A DNA stretch of 64,000 nt from Pezizomycotina sp. ARF18 (lineage: Eukaryota > Ascomycota), in assembly GCA_002224055.1 (NCBI GenBank), contig AZLU01000208.1:1-64000 (forward strand), written 5' to 3'. Under the pieces are notes generated by a model, which saw only the letters and a program-made list of their open reading frames with translations, did not search any database and had not been told where the DNA came from. The position numbers and the translations under genes are program-made. Every line of letters begins with the position of its first letter. Positions within the stretch are counted from its first letter, which is position 1. Below are positions 49,668-61,800 of this stretch, in pieces.

Positions 49668-50299
49668 ATGACTTTACCACCTCCGTACCGTTCGTACTCC
49701 TTCAAGAACGCCTCTAAGTCCGACAACGCGGACCCGTACATGTCCCTCCCGTCTCGCCGCGGTCATCAACCTCGAGCGGCCGCTACTCCTCTTCGCTACC
49801 GGCCTTCGATTCGCCGCCAAAGTACTCCCAACGGCTCCGCGAGATCGTCGAGAGGAACGGACAGCCGACGCACCTCGACCTTAACAAGACGACACCGCAA
49901 CAGCAACCTGTAGTCGTCGTAGAGAAGCCGTCCGACCACGACTCGTACGACGAGAAGGAGCTGGAGCCGCAATTCGACCCGGAGCAGGTTAACCTGCTTA
50001 CTGCAACTGAACTAGAAGAGGGAGTACTCGACTTCGACGATGCGTACGACTTCACGGGCAGGAAGAGCATGCACCACCGCCGCACGCCGTCGCGGAGCGC
50101 GGGCGGTATACTCGCGTTTATCACGCGGAGGAAGAAATGTCACAGGCGCAGCGGGAGCAAGTTCACGCGCTGGCAGAGGAAGATCTCGCGCGATGATCGG
50201 GAGCTCAGCTGGCTTACGTTCATCGGGATAGCGCTGTTCGTCTTTTTGTTCATGACGATCTGCGGTGTTTTCGTGGCGTGGACGGCGGGGGCAGGTTAG
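49668..50299 (+). CDS. Single-pass membrane protein of unknown function
   Basis: The protein starts MTLPPPYRSYSFKNASKSDN and after a one-base slip near 49760 continues SSTSSGRYSSSLPAFDSPPK, YSQRLREIVERNGQPTHLDL, an acidic middle (DSYDEKELEPQFDPEQVNLL; EEGVLDFDDAYDFTG), a very basic segment (RRKKCHRRSGSKFTRWQRK) and one hydrophobic helix (LTFIGIALFVFLFMTICGVF) close to the stop. About 210 residues. The layout, a Ser/Pro-rich and then charged soluble part with one C-terminal membrane helix preceded by basic residues, suggests a tail-anchored or type II membrane protein facing the cytosol. I recognise no family. If a further slip is assumed near 50295 the chain extends about 30 residues to about 50395. 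The start is supported by the pyrimidine-rich leader and an AAAAATG context. Confidence 0.6.
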
Positions 50300-51877
50300 C
50301 CCGTCGGACCTGATGAATAAGACGTACTGGGTCTCGAGTAATCCACAGGCGGAGTCGCGAAGGTGGCGGAGAAGGTGCGGAGGTGCAGAGTAGCGGAGAG
50401 ATTGATATACAGCAGCTGGGGAGTCACTTTGTTATTGATACGTATACGGTTGAAGTCGTGCGGTCGTCGACGTAATACACTAAACTTCACTTCCTCAATC
50501 ATAGTACAGTATCATCTCCTCCAAATCCGCCTCACGCCCCACATAACGACAAAGCATATATTCTAGCGTCCTAGAAAGAATTTTGGTCATTCCATTCATG
50601 AAATCTTGCTACTTCTGCAATGTATTCATTTCTTCGTCGTCATAGTATCCTTTGTCTCTTCCCCATCTCCACAATCTCCGCAATATCAGTATGCATTGTA
50701 TATAAAATCAGCACTTCTCTTCCTTTCTTTTGTCCTCGTCTTTTCTTTTTTTTCTCGTTCCTTTCTATCGGTGGTGTCATTTAGGTTTCACTTCATTTCC
50801 GTGGTGTTTCTTTCTTTTTACTTTCTGTTTCTGAAGGCTTCGGCCGGCGTTTTTTCCCTCTATAACATTTATTACTCCTTTAGCGATCGTTTTTTAGGTA
50901 TTTTTGGGATATCCTTTTTGGTAGTTTTTGTAGTAGCTACTTTTGACAGAAATGAATTGAACATTATTTCAACACGATACTATGCTATGCTTTTTTCCGG
51001 GTATTTCGTCATTTGTGTAAAGTAGGAGAAACGAGAACTCAGTCATTTCTCGTTCTCAAGATTGTTTCTGTCTAAATCTTCGGATTCGTGATTTTGAAAA
51101 CTTAAGTCTAAGCCAAATATTGTAGCCACTTTTTGACGGAAATCAAATTAGACATATTTTTACACAATACCATCTATACCTACTAGTACATTGATATTTT
51201 CGTCATTTCTCGTTTTGCTCGAACGTGTTCCTCTTTAAGTCTCCTTTCAATCTTCGGATTCATGATTTGAAATACGTGTAAGCCAAATACTGGTAATACA
51301 GTGAAAGAGATCGTATTTTGCTACACACTAACTTTTACAATTAAGACAGGGATATATATATATATATATTTTTGGTACATTCTAAAAGGAGATATCTATA
51401 CCTCCGCGATTACAACTTTTTATAACTAACACGATACGAAAAAAGAATACGCTCTTATGACGGATTGAGAAATCTGGAAAGATAACAACAGACATGTGGG
51501 GGGGGGGGTTTGTTTTCGGTGTCCCCTTAGCTTAGATCTTCCTGTGTTGGTTAATAATGGCGGTTGGTTAAGTTGTGAACCCGGGAATGGAAGATTCCGA
51601 GAGTTGAGATGATGTTCTTGGCAGTTCAAGAATTACGCGACAATACCCTTGTTAGAATTAGTAGTTAGTAGTTAGTGGTGCAAAGAGGTGGGACAAAAGA
51701 TTTTGTCAAACCACTTTCGTTCGCGCGCGTCAACAGCTTAACCACAAAGCAAGAAATAATCCTGGTGCTTGCTTGCCTGCTTGCTTGCTTGGGCGAACAA
51801 CGAAGCAACAATCCGTCCAATTCCTGCCAGCAATCCAGAATCTACTCTACGCCTTTTAGCACAACCATACCATCACC

Positions 51878-51909
<32 letters not shown>

Positions 51910-52349
51910 TGGAAGGAGGTTTGCTGTTTCTATCCGCCGAGGACGGATTAAGCACCAAGCAAAAAAAAAACAGGGCACCTTGCTGGACGATAAGGAACCC
52001 CTCAGTGGCTGTACTTTTTGCCATTCCTGCCTAGCTGGTATACATATACAATCCACCGCGGGCTTTGGTACCACGATTATAACACTGAAAAAGACTGGAG
52101 AATATCTAGCTTTCTCGAACGTTTCTTACGCAACCGAACGCAACCGCTCACCCGACGCTACTCCTCATCTTTCGAGCGATAGGATCCCGGCGCGCTCCCG
52201 GCCACGGCTTTCCCCAAACTTTGCTGCTAAAGGCAACCGCCCACCCGGCGCTACTTGACGGGGTCATCCTTATCTTGGACGACAAGATTTCGGCGGCTCC
52301 TACTTCTTCACTCCTCACGATCTTTACCTACCACTCAACAAACAACAAG

Positions 52350-52388
<39 letters not shown>

Positions 52389-52527
52389 GACAGTCATATC
52401 TCTCGAGCGATAAGGCCTCGGCGTGATCACGGCGGCTCCTCTTCCTTCTATATCACGATCTCCCCACCACTAAACAAAGTTCTTTCCTCCTCACACCACC
52501 TCTCCTCCCGCATCCTCCAAAAAACAA
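50300..52527. other. Intergenic region with a local repeat and homopolymers
   Basis: No gene is supported. It has three faded copies of a ~190-bp unit (50930-51300, separate entry), a G10 run near 51500, and an A29 run at 51878-51906. The part from 52130 to 52520 is pyrimidine-rich with a (CAA)n tract near 52345-52388 and probably forms the leader of the next gene. Confidence 0.5.
50930..51300. repeat. Two to three copies of a ~190-bp direct repeat
   Basis: The string CTTCGGATTCGTGATTTTGAAAA (from 51078) returns as CTTCGGATTCATGATTTGAAA (from 51252), followed in both by TAAGCCAAATA(T/C)TG. GTAGCTACTTTTGACAGAAAT (from 50933) returns as GTAGCCACTTTTTGACGGAAAT (from 51123), and TTTCGTCATTT(G/C)T recurs at 51004 and 51199. 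Offsets are about 175-195 bp. Confidence 0.7.
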
Positions 52528-52939
52528 TGTCCGACACCGCACCCCACCGCAACTCCACGGTGCCACATTCCGCTGCCACGCATTAACGCCGCTGCACGTC
52601 ACTTCCGCGTCCCGCATCCCCACTAGCACGTCATCACGGAAAACGGATGATGCGTTACCGCTGTCTACGCCCGCGCAATTAAAGCACCACGCGAACCGGT
52701 TCGCGGGTTTGTAGGTGGCGACGTCGTCCGTGGTGATTTTTACAATGATGGCGATGCGGGGGCGGGAGGAAGGTGGAGGAGTGTGTTTGGGAGGGCGTTA
52801 TTGTCACTGGCGGCGGAGATGAAGGGGGAGGGATAGAAGTTCTGGTAATGGAGGGAGAAGGGGGTTTGACGGTATAGCGATAACGTTAAAATTATCGAGA
52901 GGGAGATATAACGCTTTCTTACTCCGCGGCACCACCACC

Positions 52940-52971
<32 letters not shown>

Positions 52972-53734
52972 CAACACTGCCAATGATAATAACGGAAGGA
53001 GTGTGCACTACCCGCTGCTATTAACGCGTTTACCGGCGGATATTTTAAATATCTTGCTGCAGTATTTAACGTCGCATTTTGATACGTTTATTTCGCCGCT
53101 GAAGATTTTACGGAGGGCGGGAATGGATGGATGGAGGGGTTTTGGGGGGTATGTTGAAACGCTCTACGCGGGTTTGGGGGATGGAGAGGGTGGGGAGGTT
53201 GTTAGGAGGGATGTACAGCTTGTTTTTGAACCGCCTGGTATCTCCATCTTAAACGACGGGGAGGAGGAGATTGATGTTGGTGTCAATGGTGTGGAGAAAG
53301 AGAAGGTGGTGGGGAAGGGGATGGAGAGAAGGAAAAAGAGAATAAATTAACGACGCTAAACGCTATCACGATGACGGTATCGAAGGGGGACGTTTTGGAG
53401 TTTCAGAAGCGGGGGTTAACATTAACAACAACAACAACAACAACAACAAGACAATGGATGGCAAAGTGCGTTTATGTCGTCCTTCTCCCACCACGTTTTC
53501 GATACCACGGGCGTAAAGTTGGAAATGATGACGCTGAGTAAGGTTTCCTGCGCGGAGTTTGTAGTTGCGGTTGGCGGTGATGGTGCGGTGCGGTGTAAAT
53601 TCTTCGAGGGGGTGTGGGTGTTGTTAGAAGGGTTGGGGAGGATGATAGTGAAGAAGAGGATGGGGAGGAGGGTGGAGGGGGCTGTTGCGGGTTTTGGTGG
53701 GTGTTGCGGAGGGGGAATGGGGGCGGAGAAGTAG
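52528..53734 (+). CDS. fta1: CENP-L / Fta1-like inner kinetochore protein
   Basis: Fta1/CENP-L is a constitutive centromere (Sim4/CCAN) subunit that pairs with CENP-N. From ATG 52528 the frame gives NST then, shifted, LTPLHVTS, the family's N-terminal start. QLKHHANRFAG and FVGGDVVRGDFYNDG fit the conserved L-x-x-x-A-x-R-F ... GDVVRG stretch. A long clean frame then gives GIAITLKLSRGRYNAFLLRG, HYPLLLTRLPADILNILLQY, LTSHFDTFISPLKIL and YVETLYAGLG. Later pieces are NAITMTVSKGDVLEFQKRG, FMSSFSHHVFDTTGVKLEMM, LSKVSCAEFVVAV and VWVLLEGLGRM, with stop at 53734. The order and wording match fungal CENP-L as I remember it; no search was possible. Three to five slips break the frame. Runs of Thr and Asn come from (ACC)n(AAC)n at 52930-52975 and Thr from (ACA)n near 53427-53450; these are unusual insertions in this family. 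Confidence 0.65.
52930..52975 (+). repeat. In-frame (ACC)9(AAC)7 microsatellite in the CENP-L-like gene
   Basis: CACCACC units switch to CAACAAC units within the coding frame, giving nine Thr then seven Asn between FLLRG and TANDNNGRS. Further CAA tracts lie upstream of the start (52345-52388) and in the same gene at 53427-53450. Confidence 0.85.
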
Positions 53735-55815
53735 AGAGAAGTAGGGAGAAGTGGGAGGGAAGAAATGGGGGGGGCATGGTGAGGAGGATATTGTATATAT
53801 TGGGTTTCATCGGAGTTCTACGTATCAAAGGTGTTTTATTCATCAGAAAATATATATGAAGAGCTTTTTTTTTTTTTTTTTTTTTTTCTCTGGGTGTAGC
53901 TATCTACAGGTACATTCGATGATACAGAGGATCTAATTGTATCAAACGCCTCCTCTTTGCAGCGGAGATTCAGGGAAAAATATACAGAAGAGAGCCCACG
54001 AGGCCGGAGAAATAGGGTATCCACTGTCCGGTGTTTTTGGGTCAGATGTGTGAGAAAATGGGTGAAAATTATGGAGCTGATTGACCTGCTTGGATCCACC
54101 GGCTGGTCTAAAGCTATCATGAATGGGCATTCTTTTGGTTACTTGAAGTTTCACCTATATGGATAGGTGGGTCGGCTTTTACTGCATGTATACACGTTTC
54201 ACCCCCGATTCCGAGTATTGGCATGCAGCAGGGCTGCTTTTGCTCCTCTTCGTATGATTTGTGCGGAGGGTTGAAAATGATACTTTTTATCGTATTATTT
54301 TTGGATACCGCGGACGTTTGCTCTTAGAATATGACTTCAGGATGCTTCTGCTGGTTTTATGTCGCAAGTCCTTTCCAGTACTCTTGTAAAGTACATGAGA
54401 GCGGGCTTCGATTGCCTTTGCCCACAGAATTATCTTCCGCTGTGTGCGGCCTTGGGATGATATTACGAGAGAATGAGGATATCACTTGATTCCGTCGCAT
54501 CAAGAACTTTTCTCTTATAGGATGTTGCGAATCGCTTGAAGGATACACTATAAACCGTGTCGTTTTTGTTCCGTATATATCTCTTCCTCGGATTTAGGTG
54601 ATTGGTATGTAGTGTCTGGCGCACTGTATTCTGTTTGTCTCTCACCCACATTCTTTTCCCTTATAGGATACGCGTCTGGGGTTGTTGATTTCATCATTCA
54701 TCACAAGCTGAAGATCTTTCCACCCGCTTGGAACATCATCTCGGGTTGCAATTGTTCTTCCCGCTTCTTCAGGTAGATATAGATTTGCATTTGCAAACTC
54801 CTCTATATAATTGAGACGTTGAGCCGGAAATTAATGGTAACGAGATGGGATTTATCGAGGAAACAGAACTTTTCCTGCTTTCTTGGCCCCGGGTTTATTT
54901 TATGTATGGTTCGAGGTCGCTGCCACAAAACAGGGAGGGAGAGAAGGTGAGAGAGAAGGGGAAGAGAAGGAAGAAAGGGGAGATGGGGATATCCGTCGTG
55001 CGGAATGTTCGTTCTTCTGATATGGTGCTTGACAAAGTGGATAAGAATTGAAGTATCCATTCCTTCGAGTTCGTTGGCGTGTCTAGGGCTATCGTACTTT
55101 GGGAAATGCCTTCTTACTTCAATGTCATCCGTGCGGGAAGTTCTATCTTGACACGTATCTTTGACGCCGCATTCGAAACGCTAGTATGCGACGTGCTGCG
55201 GTCGGATTTAAAGCTGCCAACAAGTTTGTGACGTAGGTCCTCGGATCCGTTTCTTTTCTTGTGCTCATTTATCAAACGCGCAGCGTTTTTGAAATATTCG
55301 TTTATCGCCGTTGCCTCGAAGGACCGACCTCTCTTTTATTTACGGGACATAGCTTCTGGATAAGTTTTCCAATTTGGTATCGGCCGTTTCTTCTTGAACA
55401 GGTTGTAGGAATATGTCAGGAAGCTTCTATCGGTCCCAAATTTTTTGTTTGAGTATTTTGAGCTAGCTGTGAACGACCTCGGGATAGTATCATGGGACAG
55501 GGAAGAGAGGGGGGCGACGATATCCGCCTTCGTCGCTTGGTCCGGAGGTATCAGGTACGTCTGCTATAGTCAGTTTGTGCTTCAAAATTTACCTATGCGA
55601 TGGCTATATTTCATGTATGCATGTTTAATCCAGCATTCGAAATACTAGTATACGGCAGCCTTTACCTGGATCCAGGACTACCACCAATATGTGACGGAGT
55701 TGTTTTGTTTCTCTACTTTTCTTCATTTTATAAAGTTGATGTTCCTTCTCTTTGAAAAAAGTTTGACGCTTTATCGAGCTCTCTTCAATCCTGTGGAACG
55801 CTATCTTCTCCTTTC

Positions 55816-55853
<38 letters not shown>

Positions 55854-58800
55854 CGTTTTAACCCTGGAATATGACTTTGAGATATTCATTTCACTTTGAT
55901 ATTCGATATCAGCTGGTGCTATTCAGAATGTTATAAGAGTATACGGTCTCAAACAATTCCTGCCTTCTTATTTACTTAGGTACGCCCCGTCGCATATGAT
56001 GTTGGGGTGGCATTTTCAAGGTAGAGGATAAGGAGAATATCCTTGTTTTCCACTTCTTTCAGAGCTGTTAGGTCTACATAAATCTTGCTTTTGAGGTTAC
56101 CTATCTGATTCCTTCCTTTCCTGGCGTAGGATATATATGTTACCAGCATTTCCAAATGCTAGTACGTAAAGGTCTGATTCGTGAACTTGGTAAAAATATG
56201 TGGCCACTGTGTGTATGGGCAAATTTCCACCCTGTCGTCGTTTTATATGGCGCACGGCGTGATTTTTCTTGATGGATTCTATACGCCGTTGACTCGGGAA
56301 ACCGAACCTTTTTTACTTGCGGATATGGCGTAGGAACGTTTGTTTGCGCTTGATACGCGATCTCGGGACAGTATTACAAGAGAGGAGGAAAGAAGTGTTT
56401 ATGGTATGGCTTGGTTGTACAAAGCTGGAGGGTATCCAGCGTTTCCTCACCACGTCTAAGGCTGTCAGCTCTGCTTAACGAGCCTTCACTTTTGAGGATA
56501 CGTATCGGAGAACTCTGTCAGCCTGCATGGATACTTAAGTACTTAACCTGGATCTCTAAAATACTAGTATGCTCAAATCCCAAACCATTTCCTTCTCTTT
56601 TCGCTTCATTTTTTTTTTTTTTTTTTTGCATAGAATGCCGCTCGCGTAGTTGCAACCGCTTTATGGGCCTCTTCGAAGATCTTTAAGTTTTTTTTTTTTT
56701 TTTTTTTTTGGGGGGGTTCGGAATATGGCTTAATGCTGCGTCCCTTAGCTGTAGCCTAATATTTACCGCTCCTCGACAAGACTTTGGAAGATTTACGAGC
56801 AAAGTTGACATTATTTCGTATCTGTGATGTGTACGATTTGGACATTATTATGAGATACAGAGAGAGAAGAGAGGTTATCTAATGCTTACGCCTCCTTTAG
56901 AGCTATCACTTCCGCATCTTCGGCTCGAGATTAACTATGGAACAGTTCCGACTACGTTCATGGATACTCAACCCGGATTACTAAACTACTAGTATTCGAC
57001 GACCGGGGGCGGACCTTTTTCTTTCCCTTCATTTTTCATGGAACATGGCTTTTATTACTACGCCTTTATGGCTGCCTTTTAAGGAAGTGAATCTTTTTGA
57101 TTTCGTAATATGGCTTTGGGTACGTGCTCTTTGTTAACAGTCTCAGTGTCGCCATTGTCTTGTGAACGAAACTTTGCAGGTGATTTATGAGTGCAAACCG
57201 GTCACTGATTTTGTTTATATCTTGCACGACCTCGTATAGTCTTTTTTAATTGCAATAATAGAGGGGAAAAGGCTGGTATCGTTTTTCCGCGTTAACATCG
57301 AAAGCTATCAGGTCTTGATAACTTTGCGTTCGACTTTTACCTATGAGAGAGCTCCGCCTACCTGCATAGATACTTAACCTGGAATTCCAAGATACTTGTA
57401 TGTTACAAGCGCGAGGCCGTCTCCTTCGCTTTTCGCTTCATTTCTTTTATCGCACGTCCTGTTAGTTGTGATAGCTATATAGCGGCCATTTTGAGGAGTG
57501 AAACTTTTCGATTTCCGGATATGACCCGAGTATGGTGCCTTTGTTATGGGTTAATATCCAAATACCCTTGCCATCGTCTTGGGTGTCTACGATGTGTATG
57601 GCCTTCCGTTTTGTTTTTGCAAGATAGACTGGAGGAGGATGTCCACCTTTCTTCGCTCACGTTGGAAAACTATCAAGTTTGCATCGAGGATGTTTTGCTT
57701 TGAGATTACCTATGCCAGGGTTTCTTTCACCTGCATGTGTGCTAGCTCCCTCCGCGTACAAATTACCAGTATGTAGCGACTTCGAAAGACATCCTTTTCC
57801 ATTGGTTTCGATTTTTTTATATAAATTTCCTGCTTCGTTGTGACGGTTTTATGGCATCCTTCGGGGTATTTTAGGATAAGTTTCTTTGGCGTAGTTTGAT
57901 ATCAGCATGATGTTCGAAAGATATATTCCGGGAATTTTGCTTGTGTTGAATATCCGCGAACTTTGTGCAACTGCTTCGTAAGGCTTATAAGCGCCGGCGA
58001 GGTCCGACTTAGTTCCGTCTGGTGTTTTTATTTATATTGCGCAACGTAAGGTCGTGACTTGGTATTTAGAGAAAAGAGGGGAGGGGAGAGAGATGGAGGG
58101 AAAGGATATCCATTGTTTGTCTTCTTTTTTTCCCTTTCGGATGCGTAAGAGAACAAGTAAAATATGGTAAATATTCCAACTCTTCGGTTTTTTTTTTTAA
58201 TCATATATAAAATTTCTCGAGGTACTCCGTTGATATTTTTTTTCTCCCTTTTCTCGAATGTTACTTAGGCACCTGTAGAGATACCCGCGGTCTCCTGCTT
58301 GTAGATTCCTTAAGGTTACATTTCTGATATGGAGCTTCGCGTAAATCTGTTCTCTAGCCTTCTCTCAAAGCACACGCTGCGGTGTAGAATATAGCGTTTT
58401 ATCGAGTTTCTGAGAGGCACTGGAGCATTTTACTTTCGGGACTATAATTTCTCGCAATCAATTAAGAACTTTTTTTTTTGGTTTAATATCGTCCGTCCAT
58501 GCGGCGATTCTGTGGGAATATGACGATCAAGGGAGGGTTACTCTTTTATGCGTGCAGTCCAGCTATGTGTGATAGTACCGGAGAAAGAAAAGAAAATAGA
58601 AGTTTTTGGTGAAGGCATACCTTTCTTTTCGCTCGTGTCCAGGGCCTTTTTCAAAAAAGAATTTGAAAAAAAAAAGATAAAGCTAAAAGATATCCGCTGT
58701 TCCCGTCACGTTCCGAGCTATAAATGATGGTAAAAATAATTTTTTTCCTTGCGAATTACCCTTCATGTGTGTATATTTCCATCCAGTTCACAACCGCTAC

Positions 58801-61800
58801 TGGTATGTGATGTTTCTGGGATCTATTTCCTTTATTTCCGTTTTATGAAACGTGGGCCTGGATTCGAACGCTTATGTGGCGTCCATTTAAAGAAAAGGTA
58901 TTTTTTTTCCTGGTTTCACAATATGATTGAAACGCATGTTCCTTTGCTATAGTTCAGTATCCTCCGGTCCTAAAGAAGCGTTATTATAGATTTATAAGCA
59001 GAACTTCGAAGCTGACTGTGTTTTGTGTTTATGTCCTCTACGAATCTTGGGGTGATATTACAAGAAAGCAAGAAAGGGCATTGTGTGGTAGGAAAGCAGG
59101 ATATCCTGCCTACGGGGATTTTCGAAGCAATAAGGACTTCGTAATGGGCTTTGGTTCCGAGATTGTTCATATAATGGACATCACTCTTCTAGTTTGCTTG
59201 AACCGGCTCCAAAAATACTATTACATTATTAAAACGGGTTGCTCTTTGTCCCGATCCAGCCTTATCGATGCCGAAGCGCTTAGCTATAATTTTTTATCCT
59301 GACAACTTCGAAAATCAAAGTAACTCACTTTCGGAGCATGTCTTCTGGATCCAGAATTCTGTTTCGATTTGCTAGTATCCATCGCCGGGACGGGCCTTGT
59401 AATATTTATGAGCGGAAAGGATTCTGTCCCATTCATATTTTTTCTATTGGGCTCCGCCATAAAGGCCGTTGGGATTAATACTAATAATGTAGAAGCAACG
59501 AGAATATCGAACATTTCTTCGCGTCTGGAGCTAAGCAGGTAGTGCTGATCGTACTTTAGTAAAAAATAATATGTGTTTTAGTACTCAGTAGCGATATACG
59601 TATAACGATAACAAAAGCCAGTGCGCTAACACCTAGCCTCTACTACCTATTCTATGGAGACCGCAGAAAATTAAAGGAGAGATAAACAATGAGCGTATAG
59701 GCAGCGCCGTCTACGAGAATTTTACATTCCTCCTTCAGAAGGTCTAGGGTATTTGTCAAGTGCGGAACAGTCCCAATAGGAGATCACTCTCTGCTTCAAG
59801 GTTGACTATGCGGCGGTGTCCTTCTCTTTCAATAGGTCTTCGCTCTGATTAGATTCACTTCTACTTTGGTTTTGCAGGCGGGTCGTTTCTTTCTCTTCTT
59901 TTATGATAAATGGACCCAGTTGATGTGGTTTTTTTTTATCGAGGTTCTTCAACCATTGAGACGTTTTTACTGTTGAAATATCAGTTTATGAAAGTGTTGC
60001 TTTAGTCTAGTATAGACTGTCCTTGACCTTCGTGGGATTTACGAGATGAAGTTGGTTTCTTTCCTGTCTTTTCTTCTTTATGGTACGATACGATTCGAAT
60101 TCTCGCATGGTATTATAATAGAAGAAGGGAAACATCCGCTTTTACCGCCTTGATTAAAGCTATGACGTTTGGAGCACTAATGAGCTTTTGCTTTAGGGTT
60201 GCCTATATAAGTGCTGGTGGAGACGCTCTTAGTTAACTACGCGCAGCCAAGCAAAGGCCCGAAGTCGAACTCACGATCAGCCTTTGTTAAACCTGCCGAG
60301 CCCATTCTTGAATGCCTCGAATTCATGATCCTGAAGGTAAAATTTATCTCTTAAGATTTCTACTTACGCTCGTCACCGAGATTTTACACCCAATATTCGA
60401 AAAAAGAAGAGAACTTAGGGAAAATAAGACCTTGGACCCCTTTTGAGGCCGTATCTTGCGCCATTGTTAGCTCCGACTCTCCTGTACCAATCGTCCAGTC
60501 AGACAAGCGAAGCCGAATAAGGCTGGGAACTGCGTGAAGCATGTTACACAAATAGATCGCATCCTTATCCTAGCTCTCACCGATCGTGAGTTTGCTTGTA
60601 GCGCGAATTCTATGTTTAAAGTCCTAACCCAACTCAGACTACCTCGATATTACTTGTCTCAAGTTTTAGGTTGATATCGTAAGCTTTCGACGCCGTCTTG
60701 TAGGACTATCGGAGGTGGTTTAAAGCTCCCTGCCTTGTTGTTTATAATTTATGCGATCTCTTATGCAAGGTCTTGAGATTGGTATGTGGTGGTTCTTCAC
60801 GGGTAAAGCAGGAACTGGGGTTCAAGGTGTTTTGTGAACGGTTAATTCTGGTCAGCTGTATTGTCCGCCTATATCTTGGCTAAAAATTTCGTAATTGGAA
60901 TTTCTTTTCGTTATAATCAGTAGCCATTGATGGCGTTTTGGAAAGAGATATGAGCGAAGCTCGTCGAAGTTCGCTTTTAGCAGCATTTTGTATAGAGCTT
61001 GGACGTGAACTGACTAGGGTTTGCGGTTGTGTTGGGTTATTCGAAAACCGGCACTGCAGTACATTTCCACGCCGTAGCTTTCTTAGAATTACTCTTTACT
61101 AATTTTCCGATATCGTTCCGGGCTCCTCAGTGCAGAATGTTTCCTGGAAACCCGAAACAACTTTTTCTTCCACGAATCGGGTACAGTAAGCGACGATCGC
61201 TTGTAGGATATACATTGTACGTCTCGCTTGATCATTGCCATTTACGTGCGTGCTTGAAAGTGATGTTATACTCCATGTCGGCTCTCACCGTACTACAGCT
61301 TAATACTATATTTCGATATTTTCATTTGGCAAGGCCATTTATTGTTGCTTCTCCAACGCCTTCGTATCCGACTCGGAATATCCGAAGGAGGTCTTTCGTC
61401 TTAACTTTTGCCGTCTTTTGTCACGCCTTGGAGAAATATGAAACGTGTTTAATACGTTTTACTTTAGCTGCGAGGGAGGTTCTTTTCTCGTGATTTGATC
61501 CACTTTAGCGTAATCGTTTAAATAAAACTGTAGGTTATCCCGTGAACGTATTGGTTCTCTTCTATGTCGTTCTCAGCCTTTCGCTTCGGATTATGTTCCG
61601 GAAATGATTTTTTATCATAATTCTAAAGTACGCTTAGATGGAGTTCTTGCGGTTTATGTGTTGCTGGTTTCGATTATTCTGCATTACTGTGTTTCCGAGT
61701 GCTTGAGGGCGGTGTTTTAACCACCCACCTTCTCTCTAAAATCGTTAACTACGCCGGCTTCTCACTCGTCTAGTTTACTTGTCACCTATCCTGCGATAGT

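Noticed and set aside
51878-51906. A29 run as the tail of a LINE or SINE
   Set aside because: No reverse transcriptase motif, internal polymerase III promoter or target-site duplication is visible around it.
61029-61493. 154-codon open frame on the plus strand near the right end
   Set aside because: Residue composition is like random translation of the surrounding repeat DNA and no motif or family is recognisable.
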